From Paracoccus sp. MA (GTDB taxonomy: Bacteria > Pseudomonadota > Alphaproteobacteria > Rhodobacterales > Rhodobacteraceae): a DNA stretch of 64,000 nucleotides. This document shows, one piece after another, positions 1 to 9,154 of this stretch (position 1 is its first letter; every line of letters begins with the position of its first letter). Made by a program: the position numbers and the translations under genes. The DNA is taken from NCBI RefSeq assembly GCF_020990385.1, contig NZ_CP087598.1, forward strand, positions 1,927,001 through 1,991,000, in the 5' to 3' direction. The notes under the pieces are model-generated. The model saw only the letters and a list, made by a program, of their open reading frames with translations. It did no database searches and was not told the DNA's origin.

Positions 1-421
1 GCTGCTGCTGGCCGCCCGACAGCTGCCAGGGATAGCGCCCGCCCAGGTCCGGCAGGCCGATCAGCGCCAGCATCTCGGCCACGCGGCCGGCACGCTCGGC
101 CCGCGCGATGCCGGCGACCTTCAGGCCGAAGCCGACATTCTCGGCCACGGTCAGGTTCGGGAACAGCGCATAGGACTGGAACACCATGCCGATGCGGCGC
201 TGATTCGGCCGCGACCGGGTCACGTCCTGGCCGTCGATGGTGATGCGGCCCGCCGTCGGCGTCTCGAACCCCGCGACCATGCGCAGCACCGTGGTCTTGC
301 CACAGCCGGACGGCCCAAGGAAAGACACGAACTCGCCCTTTTCCACCGACAGGTCGAAGTCGTGGACGACGCGGGTCGGGCCGAAGGATTTCTGCAGATG
401 GTCGAGGGTCAGGAAGCTCAT
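1..421 (-). CDS. ABC transporter ATP-binding protein, PotA/FbpC-like (3' part outside window)
   Basis: Cytoplasmic ATPase that powers the importer encoded just upstream on the same strand. The first 140 residues are present. They show a Walker A motif GPSGCGKTT at residues 36-44, a Q-loop (VFQSYALFP) near residue 82, and the start of the signature LSGGQQQ where the window ends. Walker B and the regulatory C-terminal domain lie beyond position 1. The start ATG overlaps the stop of the preceding permease gene by 4 nt (ATGA), which implies translational coupling. The family (CUT1/spermidine-putrescine/phosphonate/iron type) is clear, but the substrate cannot be read from this subunit. Confidence 0.93.
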   Translation of the reverse strand, partial: MSFLTLDHLQKSFGPTRVVHDFDLSVEKGEFVSFLGPSGCGKTTVLRMVAGFETPTAGRITIDGQDVTRSRPNQRRIGMVFQSYALFPNLTVAENVGFGLKVAGIARAERAGRVAEMLALIGLPDLGGRYPWQLSGGQQQ

Positions 422-1200
422 GTCGGTTGAATCCGTGTGCCGAACAGGCGGGAGATCAGCTGCATCACCCCCATGCAGCCCCAGGTGACGGCGAAGGCGA
501 TCACCGCCAGCGCCGCCGGCTCATAGGCGCGGTTGGCGCCCAGCAGCTGCATGTAGGGCCCGAAGGCCGGGCGGTTCAGCAGCGCCGCCATGGTGAATTC
601 GCCGATGACGATGGCGAAGGACAGGAAGGCGCCCGACATCACCGCGCCCAGCACGTTGGGCAGGATCAGCCGGCCGATGATCCGCACCCAGCCGGCGCCC
701 AGCGATTGCGCGGCCTCGGTCAGGCTGCGCACGTCCAGCGTGGAAAGCCCGGTGTCGACGGCGCGATACATATAGGGCAGCGCAAGCGTGGCATAGCCGC
801 ACAAGAGCAGCAGGTTGGTGCCGGATGCGGTGCCGGTCAGCGGCAGGATCGAGCTGGTGTTGTAAAGCCGGATATAGCCGAAGACCACGACAATGGCCGG
901 GATCACCAGCGGCAGCAGGGTGATGAACTCGATCACCGGGCGCAGCCGCGGCAGGCGCAGCCGCACCCAATAGGCGGTCGGCACCACGATCAGCACCCCC
1001 AGCACGATGGTCAGCAGCGCCATGACCACCGAATAGCTGAAGGTCTGCCGGAAGGCCGCGTCCGACAGCACCGAGCGATAAGCGTCCAGCGAATATTCCC
1101 CGCGCCGCATCCGCAGCGAGAACTCGATGGTGCCGATCAGCGGCAGCAGGAAATACAGCCCGCCGACGATCAGCGCCGCCCAGGACCAGACCCGTTTCAT
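418..1200 (-). CDS. ABC transporter permease, inner-membrane component
   Basis: Hydrophobic 260-residue inner-membrane protein with about six predicted helices and a binding-protein-dependent transport permease (EAA-type) loop in the C-terminal half (EAAQSLGAGWVRIIG). It pairs with the other permease to form the channel. I chose ATG at 1200 over the in-frame GTG at 1209 because it gives the usual 4-nt ATGA overlap with the upstream permease stop and has GGTGG at a suitable distance. It resembles PotC/PhnV-type permeases. Substrate unknown. Confidence 0.9.
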   Translation of the reverse strand: MKRVWSWAALIVGGLYFLLPLIGTIEFSLRMRRGEYSLDAYRSVLSDAAFRQTFSYSVVMALLTIVLGVLIVVPTAYWVRLRLPRLRPVIEFITLLPLVIPAIVVVFGYIRLYNTSSILPLTGTASGTNLLLLCGYATLALPYMYRAVDTGLSTLDVRSLTEAAQSLGAGWVRIIGRLILPNVLGAVMSGAFLSFAIVIGEFTMAALLNRPAFGPYMQLLGANRAYEPAALAVIAFAVTWGCMGVMQLISRLFGTRIQPT

Positions 1201-2045
1201 CGCATCCACCTTTCAGCGCGGGTGCGCATGACGACATAGGCGAGGTTCGCCAGGCCGGTGACGACGATCATGCCGAAGGCCATGGCATAGCCCAGATGCG
1301 GGTCCTGCAGCACGTCGCCGCGGATCTGCGCGAACAGCATGATCGGCACGATGGACAGCGACGAGCCGGTCAGCGCATAGGCCGTCGCCACCGCCCCGAA
1401 ACTGTTGGCGAACAGCAGCGCGAAGGTGCCCAGAAGCGACGGGAACAGGATCGGCAGCGCCACCATGCGCCAGTATTGCCCCGTGCTGGCGCCCAGCACC
1501 TCTGCCGCCTCGCGCCATTCGCGCTTCAACCCCTCCAGCGCCGGGGTGATGATCAGGATCATCAGCGGGATCTGGAAGAACAAATAGGTCAGCGTCAGGC
1601 CCCAGAACGACAGCAGGTTGAAGCCCATGGCATAGATGTTGATGCCGAACCATTGCCGCAGCAGCATCGTGACCAGCCCCACCCGCCCCAGCGTGGCGAT
1701 GAAGGCGAAGGCCAGCGGCACCCCGGCGAAGTTCGAGGCGACGCCGGAAAAGGTCATCAGCGGCCCCTTGATCCAGCGCGGCACGCCGCCCATGACCACC
1801 GCCGCCGCCATGGCAAAGCCGATCAAGCAGCCCAAAAGCGCCGAGGCCAGCGAGATCTTGATCGAGATGGCAAAGCTCGACACGATCCGCGGCGAGGCGA
1901 GCCCGGCCAGATTGGCCAGCGTGAACTCTCCCTGCGGGTTCTGGAAGGCGCCGATGACGATGTTCATCGTCGGCAGCACCAGAAACAGCAGGGCAAAGGC
2001 GAAAAAGGGCACGACGCCCAGCCAGTTCCAGCCGATCTGTCTCAT
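1197..2045 (-). CDS. ABC transporter permease, inner-membrane component
   Basis: A 282-residue integral membrane protein, first of the two permeases of this importer, with about six hydrophobic segments and the conserved cytoplasmic loop EAAEVLGASTGQYWRM that contacts the ATPase. It follows the binding-protein gene after a 52-nt gap containing a GC-rich hairpin, and overlaps the next permease by 4 nt. It resembles PotB/PhnU-type permeases. The combination binding protein-permease-permease-ATPase is a complete type I importer; the ligand is not evident. Confidence 0.9.
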   Translation of the reverse strand: MRQIGWNWLGVVPFFAFALLFLVLPTMNIVIGAFQNPQGEFTLANLAGLASPRIVSSFAISIKISLASALLGCLIGFAMAAAVVMGGVPRWIKGPLMTFSGVASNFAGVPLAFAFIATLGRVGLVTMLLRQWFGINIYAMGFNLLSFWGLTLTYLFFQIPLMILIITPALEGLKREWREAAEVLGASTGQYWRMVALPILFPSLLGTFALLFANSFGAVATAYALTGSSLSIVPIMLFAQIRGDVLQDPHLGYAMAFGMIVVTGLANLAYVVMRTRAERWMR

Positions 2046-2066
2046 TCCGCCTCGCCCGTTCCGGGG

Positions 2067-2089
2067 GGCCCCGCCAGCCGGGCGGGGCC
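2067..2089 (-). terminator. intercistronic hairpin after the binding-protein gene
   Basis: GGCCCCGCC and GGCGGGGCC can pair as a 9-bp stem around a 5-nt loop, in the short gap between the binding-protein stop and the permease start. There is no T-run, so it is more likely an mRNA-stabilising or attenuating hairpin that keeps binding-protein mRNA in excess than a full terminator. Confidence 0.5.
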
Positions 2090-2097
2090 GCCGCGCC

Positions 2098-3204
2098 TTA
2101 TTCCTGAACCGCCGCGCCGACGACGCTGTCCCAGCCCTCGGTCACGACCTTCTTGTTGGCCTCCTGCTGCTCCAGCGTCGGGAAGATCGCCTTTTCATAG
2201 GCCGAGGCCTCGGGCAGCGCGTCCAGCAGCTCCTGCGGGACCTTGCCGTTCTGGACGAGGTCGTTGAAGCGGATCGGGTGGCAATAGCCTTTCAGCCAGC
2301 CAAGCTGGCCCTCGTCCGAGTAAAGATATTCCATCCACAGCTTGGCCGCGTTCGGATGCGGCGCATAGGCCGAGATCGCCTGCACATAGACGCCCGCGAC
2401 CACGCCGTCCTCGGGGATGATGACCTCGACCGGCGGATTGCCGTTCAGGCTGTCGCGCCAGCTGAGCAGGTTGTAGTCCCAGGCGGTGACGATCGGCGTC
2501 GCGCCCTGGGCGATGGTCGCCGACTTGCCGATGACCGGGACGAAATTGCCGGCCTTGTGCACCTCGGCCATCAGCTCCATGCCCTTCTGGCCGGATGCCT
2601 CGCCCGGCTCGCCGCCATTGGCGATGCCTGCCGCCATGACCGAGATGATCGCCTGGGCCGAGGCGCGCGGATCGCCCGCCAGCGCGAAGGCATTGGCATA
2701 TTCCGGCTTGGTCAGGTCCTTCCAGCTTTTCGGCGCCTCGTCGATCAGGTCGGTGTTCACGCCAAAGGCCATCACGCCGTAATAATCGCCATACCAATAG
2801 CCCTCGGCATCCTTGGCGTCGTCGGGGATCGTGTCCCAGGTGGCGACCTTGTAGGGCTGGATCAGCCCTTCGGCCTTGGCCTGCGGCCCGAAGGACAGGC
2901 CCACGTCGATCACATCGGGCGCCTGCGGGCCCTTGTTGTCCCTGTTGGCGCGGATCGCCTCCAGCTCGTCGGCCGAACCGGCATCGGGGTTCAGCTCGTT
3001 GACCCTGATTTCCGGGTATTTGGCCTTGAAGCCGGCGATCACCTCGCCATAGCCGCACCAGTCATGCGGCAGCGCGATGGTGGTCAGCATGCCCTCGGCC
3101 TTGGCCGCCTCCTCGAGCGCCGCCAGATCCTGCGCCGAGGCGGCGCCCGCGGTCGCCAGCAGCGTCACGGCGGCCAGCCCCGCCGCGGTCGATTGAATGG
3201 TCAT
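2098..3204 (-). CDS. extracellular solute-binding protein of the ABC importer
   Basis: Periplasmic ligand-binding protein of 368 residues. A Sec signal peptide is visible (hydrophobic stretch then AGAASA-QD, cleavage near residue 24). The rest has the family 1 binding-protein pattern (PDVIDVGLSFGP, YGVMAFGVNTDLI, a late W-rich segment) seen in PotD-, FbpA- and AEP-type proteins. It is the first gene of a four-gene minus-strand operon with two permeases and an ATPase. The family assignment is safe. Polyamine, iron, thiamine and phosphonate ligands are all possible and I cannot choose. Confidence 0.88.
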   Translation of the reverse strand: MTIQSTAAGLAAVTLLATAGAASAQDLAALEEAAKAEGMLTTIALPHDWCGYGEVIAGFKAKYPEIRVNELNPDAGSADELEAIRANRDNKGPQAPDVIDVGLSFGPQAKAEGLIQPYKVATWDTIPDDAKDAEGYWYGDYYGVMAFGVNTDLIDEAPKSWKDLTKPEYANAFALAGDPRASAQAIISVMAAGIANGGEPGEASGQKGMELMAEVHKAGNFVPVIGKSATIAQGATPIVTAWDYNLLSWRDSLNGNPPVEVIIPEDGVVAGVYVQAISAYAPHPNAAKLWMEYLYSDEGQLGWLKGYCHPIRFNDLVQNGKVPQELLDALPEASAYEKAIFPTLEQQEANKKVVTEGWDSVVGAAVQE

Positions 3205-3349
3205 TGGTCAACTCCGTTCCAGAACGCGCCCCATAGGCGGCTGGCTGCCACCTAGCGGCCCCCCGTGACAGTCTTGCGACACAAGACCCCTGTTGGCAAA
3301 GGTTTTTTCCCGCGCTGACCCGGGGAAAGCCTGCGGTCCCGGCGCGGGC

Positions 3350-4189
3350 TCAGGGCACCAGCACCAGCCCGACCTTCATGGACTTGCCGCCGATGCGGTA
3401 ATCGGCCTCGACCCGGTGGCCCGGCAGCGCCGGATGCAGCTTGCCCAGCGAGCCCAGCGAGATGACCGAGCCCGGCTTCAACTCGTAGCGGCCCTGCTCG
3501 ACCAGCCACAGCACCACGTCCAGCGGATGCCCCAGCAGCATCTCGCCCGAGCCGGTGCCGACGCTCTTGCCGTCCATCTTCAGGTTCACCGTCAGCGCCG
3601 CCAGATCGGCGACCGGATCGCGCAGGTCAGAGATCGGGATGCCCCGCCCCAGCACGCCGCGCCAGGGCATCACGCCATAGGCGACCATCAGCGGCCCGGT
3701 CGGCACCACGTCCTTTTGCAGCGCCAGGTCGGGCAGTTCGATAAAGGGGCGCACGTCCTTCAGCGCCGCCGCCACCTCTTCGCGGGTCCGGGCCTGCATG
3801 ATCGCGGAACTGCCCACCGTCACCACCAGATCGGCCTCGAAAAACGGCTCGCGGCTGCCCTTGAGGCTGAGCCGGCTGCCGTCCGGCACCAGCATCGGCG
3901 CAAACAGCGCGCCGGCCACCGGCTCGGTCACGCCGAACCGTTCCTGCGCTGGTTTCGAGGTGAAGCCGACCTTCACCCCCACCGGCGCGCCCAGCTCGGC
4001 CTCCAGCACGCTGCGGAAACTGGCATAGGCGCAGGCTCCGTCCTCGACCGTGCGCACCAGCGGGTCGGGCAGGCGCTGGCCGGCGATCCAGCCGCGCGCG
4101 GCATTCTGCATCAATGAGACGTCCGGGCAGGCCGCCACGGCCACGCCCGCGAACGGCAGCAGGATTGCCCCCAGAATCAACGATTTCAT
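3350..4189 (-). CDS. exported 2-keto-4-pentenoate hydratase-like (FAH superfamily) protein
   Basis: A 279-residue protein related to MhpD/2-oxopent-4-enoate hydratases: VGVKVGFTSKPAQERFGV, an acidic FFEADLVVTV segment, FIELPDL, and the late GSGEMLLGHPLDVVLWL are typical of that fold and its metal site. Relatives act in the cytoplasm on aromatic-ring cleavage products. This copy instead begins with a clear signal peptide (MKSLILGAILLPFAGVAVAAC), so it should be exported, possibly as a lipoprotein through the Cys at residue 21. It is divergent from mutS and has no catabolic neighbours. The fold is clear; location and reaction are inferred. Confidence 0.8.
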   Translation of the reverse strand: MKSLILGAILLPFAGVAVAACPDVSLMQNAARGWIAGQRLPDPLVRTVEDGACAYASFRSVLEAELGAPVGVKVGFTSKPAQERFGVTEPVAGALFAPMLVPDGSRLSLKGSREPFFEADLVVTVGSSAIMQARTREEVAAALKDVRPFIELPDLALQKDVVPTGPLMVAYGVMPWRGVLGRGIPISDLRDPVADLAALTVNLKMDGKSVGTGSGEMLLGHPLDVVLWLVEQGRYELKPGSVISLGSLGKLHPALPGHRVEADYRIGGKSMKVGLVLVP

Positions 4190-4288
4190 CGCCCGGCCTC
4201 ACGAATGCATTCCCGGCCGACGATGCCGCAACACGGGACCGCTGTCACCGGGATTCTTGCGCCCCTGCGGCAACTTGGCCGCATGCTG

Positions 4289-4317
4289 TTTGCATCGGCC
4301 CGCGCATCCCCTAGAAG
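4289..4317 (+). promoter_or_regulatory. candidate sigma-70 promoter of mutS
   Basis: TTTGCA, a 17-nt spacer, then TAGAAG. Each hexamer matches 4 of 6 consensus bases. It would start transcription about 22 nt before the mutS ATG, inside the 156-nt divergent gap. Visual match only. Confidence 0.35.
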
Positions 4318-4345
4318 AACGGGACCGCAGGCGACAAGGCTGGAC

Positions 4346-6982
4346 ATGAGCGATCAACCCACCCCGATGATGGCGCAGTATCTTGCGATCCGCGAGGCCA
4401 ATCCCGGCGCGCTGCTGTTCTATCGCATGGGCGATTTCTACGAGATGTTCTTCGAGGACGCGGTCGCCGCAGCCGCGGCGCTGGACATCGCGCTGACCAA
4501 GCGCGGCACGCATCTGGGCGAACCGATCCCGATGTGCGGCGTGCCGGTCCATGCGGCTGAAAGCTACCTGCTGACGCTGATCCGCAAGGGTTTTCGTGTC
4601 GCCATCGCCGAGCAGATGGAGGATCCGGCCGAGGCCAGGAAGCGCGGCTCGAAATCGGTCGTGGCCCGCGACGTGGTGCGGCTGGTGACGCCCGGCACGC
4701 TGACCGAGGAATCGCTCTTGGAGGCGCGGCGGCACAATTTCTTGGCCAGCTTCGCCAGCGTGCGCGAGGATTCGGCGCTGGCCTGGGTCGACATCTCGAC
4801 CGGCGCCTTCCGCGTCATGCCCTGCCCGCCGGCACGGCTGGCCCCCGAACTCGCCCGCCACGCCCCGCGCGAATTGCTGGCCGCCGAGGGCGCGCAACTG
4901 GACGAGATCGCCGCCGAGGCCGGCGCGGCCCTGACCGAACTGCCCGCCGGCAGCTTCGACAGCAGCGCCGCCACGCGCCGGCTTTGCGCGCTGTTCTCGG
5001 TCGAGACGCTGGACGGTTTCGGCCAGTTTTCCCGCGCCGAACTCGCCGCCATGGGCGCCATCGCCGATTACCTGGAGCTGACGCAGAAGGGCCGGATGCC
5101 GCTGATCCGCCCGCCGGTGCGCGAGGCGCTTGGCGGCGCCATGCAGATCGACGCCGCCACCCGCCGCAACCTGGAATTGACGCAGGCGCTGTCGGGCGGG
5201 CGCGAGGGCTCGCTGCTCTCCGCCATCGACCGCACGGTGACGGCGGGCGGCGCGCGCCTGCTGGAGCGCCGCATCAGCGCCCCCTCGCGCGACCTGGCCG
5301 AGATCCATGCCCGGCAGGCCGCCGTCGCGCATCTGGTGGACGACCCGCGCCTGACCGCCGACCTGCGCGAGGCGCTGGCGCGCGCGCCCGACATGGACCG
5401 GGCGCTGTCGCGGCTGGCGCTGGAGCGGGGCGGGCCGCGCGACCTGGCCGCGATCCGCGCCGGGCTGACGCAGGGCGCGGCCATCGCCGCCATGCTGGGC
5501 GATGACGAAATCGCCGTGCTGGCCGAGGCGGCGCGCGACCTGACCGGCCATGATGCGCTGATCGACCTCTTGGACGAGGCGCTGGTGGCCGAGCCGCCCT
5601 TGCTGGCCCGCGACGGCGGCTTCGTCGCGGCCGGCTATGACGAGGACCTGGACGAAACCCGCCGGTTGCGCGACGAGGGCCGCGGCGTCATCGCCCGGAT
5701 GCAGGCCGATTACATCGCCGAGACCAGGGTGCAGAGCCTGAAGATCAAGCACAACAATGTCTTGGGCTACTTTATTGAGACCACCTCGACCCATGCCGAG
5801 AAGATGCTGGCCCCGCCGCTGAACGAGCGTTTCATCCACCGCCAGACCACCGCGAACCAGATCCGCTTCACCACCGTGGAACTGTCGGAACTGGAAACCC
5901 GCATCCTCAACGCCCGCGACCGGGCGCTGGAGATCGAGCGCGAGATCTTTGCCCGCCTGACCCGCGCGGTGCTGGACCGCGCCGGTCCCGTCGGCCAGGC
6001 GGCCCGCGCGCTGGCCGAGATCGACCTGACCGCCGCTTTTGCCGACCTCGCCTCGGGCGAGGGCTGGGTGCGCCCCGAGGTCGATGCCAGCCGCGCCTTC
6101 GTGATCGAGGGCGGCCGGCATCCGGTGGTGGAACGCGCGCTCAAGCGCAAGGGCGAGGCCTTCGTCGCCAACGACTGCGCCCTGACCGAGGGCGAGACCC
6201 CCGCGATCTGGCTGCTGACCGGCCCGAACATGGCCGGCAAATCGACCTTTCTGCGCCAGAACGCGCTGATCGCCGTGCTGGCCCAGGCCGGGGGTTTCGT
6301 GCCTGCCCGCCGCGCCCATGTCGGCATTGTCAGCCAGCTTTTCAGCCGCGTCGGCGCGGCGGACGACCTGGCGCGCGGCCGGTCCACCTTCATGGTCGAG
6401 ATGGTCGAGACGGCGGCGATCCTGAACCAGGCCGACGACCACGCGCTGGTGATCCTGGACGAGATCGGCCGCGGCACCGCGACCTGGGACGGGCTTTCCA
6501 TCGCCTGGGCGGTGATGGAGCATCTGCACGGCAAGAACCGCTGCCGGGCGCTGTTCGCCACCCATTACCACGAGATGACCAGCCTGTCGGCCCGCCTGCC
6601 CGGCGTCGAGAACGCCACCGTCGCCGTGCGCGAATGGGAAGGCGAGGTGATCTTCCTGCACGAGGTTCGCAAAGGCGCCGCCGACCGTTCCTATGGCGTG
6701 CAGGTGGCGCGGCTGGCGGGGCTGCCGCCCTCGGTGGTGGATCGCGCCCGCGACATCCTGCACCAGCTGGAAAGCGGCGAGCGGCAGGGCACCGGCAAAC
6801 CCGCCGCGATGCTGGACGACCTGCCGCTGTTCCGCGCCGCACCGGCGCCCGCACCGGCGACCATGGCGAAACCCTCGGCGGTCGAGGAGCGGCTGCGCGG
6901 CCTGAACCCCGACACGATCAGCGCCCGCGAGGCGCTGGACCTGGTCTACGAGCTGCGCGGCCTGCTGGAGTCAGACGGCTGA
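4346..6982 (+). CDS. mutS: DNA mismatch repair protein MutS
   Basis: ATPase that recognises mismatches and small loops during post-replicative repair. It is 878 residues, close to the usual length. The mismatch-probing Phe-x-Glu is present as F31-Y-E33 in GDFYEMFFED. The ATPase domain has Walker A GPNMAGKST near residue 626, Walker B VILDEIGRGT and the ATHYHE motif. A start at 4205 would add 47 residues of non-homologous, low-quality sequence; ATG 4346 gives the normal N-terminus and is preceded by AAGG. It stands alone on the plus strand and its last 12 nt overlap the convergent glycosyltransferase gene. Confidence 0.98.
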   Translation: MSDQPTPMMAQYLAIREANPGALLFYRMGDFYEMFFEDAVAAAAALDIALTKRGTHLGEPIPMCGVPVHAAESYLLTLIRKGFRVAIAEQMEDPAEARKRGSKSVVARDVVRLVTPGTLTEESLLEARRHNFLASFASVREDSALAWVDISTGAFRVMPCPPARLAPELARHAPRELLAAEGAQLDEIAAEAGAALTELPAGSFDSSAATRRLCALFSVETLDGFGQFSRAELAAMGAIADYLELTQKGRMPLIRPPVREALGGAMQIDAATRRNLELTQALSGGREGSLLSAIDRTVTAGGARLLERRISAPSRDLAEIHARQAAVAHLVDDPRLTADLREALARAPDMDRALSRLALERGGPRDLAAIRAGLTQGAAIAAMLGDDEIAVLAEAARDLTGHDALIDLLDEALVAEPPLLARDGGFVAAGYDEDLDETRRLRDEGRGVIARMQADYIAETRVQSLKIKHNNVLGYFIETTSTHAEKMLAPPLNERFIHRQTTANQIRFTTVELSELETRILNARDRALEIEREIFARLTRAVLDRAGPVGQAARALAEIDLTAAFADLASGEGWVRPEVDASRAFVIEGGRHPVVERALKRKGEAFVANDCALTEGETPAIWLLTGPNMAGKSTFLRQNALIAVLAQAGGFVPARRAHVGIVSQLFSRVGAADDLARGRSTFMVEMVETAAILNQADDHALVILDEIGRGTATWDGLSIAWAVMEHLHGKNRCRALFATHYHEMTSLSARLPGVENATVAVREWEGEVIFLHEVRKGAADRSYGVQVARLAGLPPSVVDRARDILHQLESGERQGTGKPAAMLDDLPLFRAAPAPAPATMAKPSAVEERLRGLNPDTISAREALDLVYELRGLLESDG

Positions 6983-8335
6983 AGCCTGGGCCGGCAGGCC
7001 AGCCAGCGCATCATCCACCAGCGCCAGGATGCGCCGGGTGGCCCGGCGGCCGACATGGATGCCGACCAGCCCCTCGGACACCGGCGGAATGGCGTCCAGG
7101 CGCGACACCCCTGCGACATCGGCGAAAACCGTATCATAGCGGCAGCGCGAGACATGGGCGCAGGGCAGGAAATCGCCCCAGCGATGCATCTGGGTCTGGC
7201 GCGTAGCGATCTCGATGACCAGCGCCCCGGTCTTGGCATAGACCATGTTCGCCAGCCCGGCGCCATGCGGGGCAACCAGGATATCGGCGGCCTGCATCTG
7301 GGCGATCTGTTCGATCGGGGACAGATGCTCGAAGGCCACGCAGTGAAAGCCGCGCTCGGCCAGCCCGGCCATCAGCCTGGCCTGCCCGGTCATGCCGCGC
7401 AGACGCGCGGCGCCCCCTTCGTCGCGGCCCATCCAGACCAGCCGGGGCATCTTCTCGACCAGCTTGCGCGGCACCCGCCGCAGCGCATGTTCGCGCAACA
7501 GCCGCAGGCTGCTGTCATAGGAGGCCATGGCGACGGCCTTGCGATAGGGCGCCTCGGAGCGAAGGGTGTTCCAGCGCGGATCGACGCCGGGCTGGTTGAC
7601 GGCCGCTTGCACGCGGGGATCCTCGACCTGGTAAAGATAATGCTGGTGGCTGTAGAGCGCCCGCACCCGGTCATAGCGGCAAGCCGAACTGACGAACCGC
7701 ACGCGCGGCGCCAAGCGGGGAAAGACCGCCTCGATGAAGCCCGTCAGGAAGCCGCGCAGATTGTCCTGCGGCAGGTGCAGATTGATCGGCTGATCGCCGT
7801 CGTCCTGGACGAAGGACGCCAGGCAACCCAGGGTCTCGGTGGTGAAGTGATAATAGTTGAAACCGTTCTTCAGCTCGATGGCGACCGGCAGGTCGGCGGC
7901 GCGGTCCTTCCAGACCGGCAGGGGCAGCGCCGCCTCTTTCCGGCCGCGGCGGAATGCGCTGACCAGCCGGCCCTGCCGCCACTCCTCGGTGTTCTGCTGG
8001 TCGAACTTGTTGCGCATCCGGTTGCCGGCGGCCCCGTTCAGCCAGATGCGCCCGTCGATCATCCCGAAGGCGTTGCGGAACTGCGCATTCTCCAGCACCA
8101 CGGGCGAGGCGTTGATTTCCATGACCGTGGTCAGCAGCCGGCGCTCCTGCCTTTCGATGGCGGAGCGCTGCATGTCGCGGACCGTCGGCTCGTCGCTTTC
8201 CGCGAACAGGCGCACGGCGGCGCCCTCCACTTGGCGCAGCACCCAGCCGGGGCGCGGCGCCAGATAGGACATGCCGGGGTGGATGCCGGGGAAATGGAAC
8301 ACCGCCATGGGCGGGCGCTGGAGTTCGACGGACAT
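6971..8335 (-). CDS. glycosyltransferase family 61 (DUF563) protein
   Basis: A 454-residue protein with the hallmark C-terminal GT61 block: ADILVAPHGAGLANMVY followed by a hydrophobic strand and a histidine-containing HRWGDFLP segment. It lacks a signal peptide or membrane segments, so it probably transfers sugars in the cytoplasm to a capsule, LPS or exopolysaccharide precursor. ATG 8335 was chosen because upstream in-frame sequence belongs to the other frame of the Anbu gene. It lies only 29 nt behind Anbu on the same strand, so it may be the last gene of that operon. The acceptor is unknown. Confidence 0.82.
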   Translation of the reverse strand: MSVELQRPPMAVFHFPGIHPGMSYLAPRPGWVLRQVEGAAVRLFAESDEPTVRDMQRSAIERQERRLLTTVMEINASPVVLENAQFRNAFGMIDGRIWLNGAAGNRMRNKFDQQNTEEWRQGRLVSAFRRGRKEAALPLPVWKDRAADLPVAIELKNGFNYYHFTTETLGCLASFVQDDGDQPINLHLPQDNLRGFLTGFIEAVFPRLAPRVRFVSSACRYDRVRALYSHQHYLYQVEDPRVQAAVNQPGVDPRWNTLRSEAPYRKAVAMASYDSSLRLLREHALRRVPRKLVEKMPRLVWMGRDEGGAARLRGMTGQARLMAGLAERGFHCVAFEHLSPIEQIAQMQAADILVAPHGAGLANMVYAKTGALVIEIATRQTQMHRWGDFLPCAHVSRCRYDTVFADVAGVSRLDAIPPVSEGLVGIHVGRRATRRILALVDDALAGLPAQASAV

Positions 8336-8364
8336 GGAAAACCCTCGGGGACGGATATGCGGCG

Positions 8365-9090
8365 CTAGATCGTGACCTTGACGAAGCTGTCGCGCAGCGC
8401 GGCGGACCAGGCGGCGGACATGGCCATGAAGGCCGGGTCGCCCTCGTCGATGCGGCGCTGGTGGCTGACCCGGCAGTCGTCCCTGCGAATCACCGCCAGG
8501 TCCAGCGGCATACCCACCGACAGGTTCGAGCGCAGCGTCGAATCCATCGACAAGAGCACCGCCTTCTGCGCATCGGCCAGCGAGGTGTCGGGCCGCACCA
8601 CCCGGTCGAGGATCGGCTTGCCGTATTTGTGCTCGCCGATCTGCAGGAAGGGGGTGTCCTCGGTCGCCTCGATGAAATTGCCCTCGGGATAGATCAGGAA
8701 CAGCCGCATCTCGCCGCCCGCGCGCTGGCCGCCGACGATCATGCTGGCGCTGGCCTGCTGGTTCAGGTCGCGGCACTGCTCGACGATCTCGCGCCGGGTG
8801 CGGCTCAGCGTCCGGCCGATGATCGTCGCCACCTGCAGCATGCTGGGCGCGCGCAGGATCGAGGTCTCCTCATCGGCATCGGGCAGGTCGACGGCCTCTT
8901 GCAGCCGCGCGATGGTGGTCTGGGTCAGGGACAGGCTGCCGGCGGTCAGGACGGCGACGACCCGCTCGCCCGGCTGCTCGAAGAAGAACATCTTGCGATA
9001 GGTCGAGATATTGTCCAGCCCGGCATTGGTCCGGGTGTCCGAGAGCAGAACCAGCCCCTCGTTAAGCTTCAAGCCGACGCAATAGGTCAT
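8365..9090 (-). CDS. proteasome-type protease Anbu (COG3484)
   Basis: A 241-residue N-terminal-nucleophile hydrolase related to HslV and the 20S beta subunit. The start MTYCVGLKLNEGLVLLSDTR fits the family exactly: after Met removal Thr1 would be the nucleophile, with Asp17 and a Lys at 32 completing the proteasome-like triad (precursor Thr2, Asp18, Lys33). An upstream in-frame start at 9408 would bury the catalytic Thr, so ATG 9090 is chosen. No dedicated ATPase unfoldase is encoded nearby. It follows the transglutaminase gene after 64 nt; this four-gene neighbourhood is conserved in many proteobacteria and its substrate is not established. Confidence 0.93.
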   Translation of the reverse strand: MTYCVGLKLNEGLVLLSDTRTNAGLDNISTYRKMFFFEQPGERVVAVLTAGSLSLTQTTIARLQEAVDLPDADEETSILRAPSMLQVATIIGRTLSRTRREIVEQCRDLNQQASASMIVGGQRAGGEMRLFLIYPEGNFIEATEDTPFLQIGEHKYGKPILDRVVRPDTSLADAQKAVLLSMDSTLRSNLSVGMPLDLAVIRRDDCRVSHQRRIDEGDPAFMAMSAAWSAALRDSFVKVTI

Positions 9091-9154
9091 GTCCGTTCCA
9101 TGGCACGCATTCCCCCGAGGGATACGACCGCCCCGCGCCCGGCGCAACAGGGGG

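Noticed and set aside
4199..6763. Long minus-strand open frame (854 codons) opposite mutS
   Set aside because: It is the antisense shadow of mutS, produced by high GC. The translation is low-complexity Arg/Gly/Ala/His with no domain, while the plus strand encodes intact MutS.
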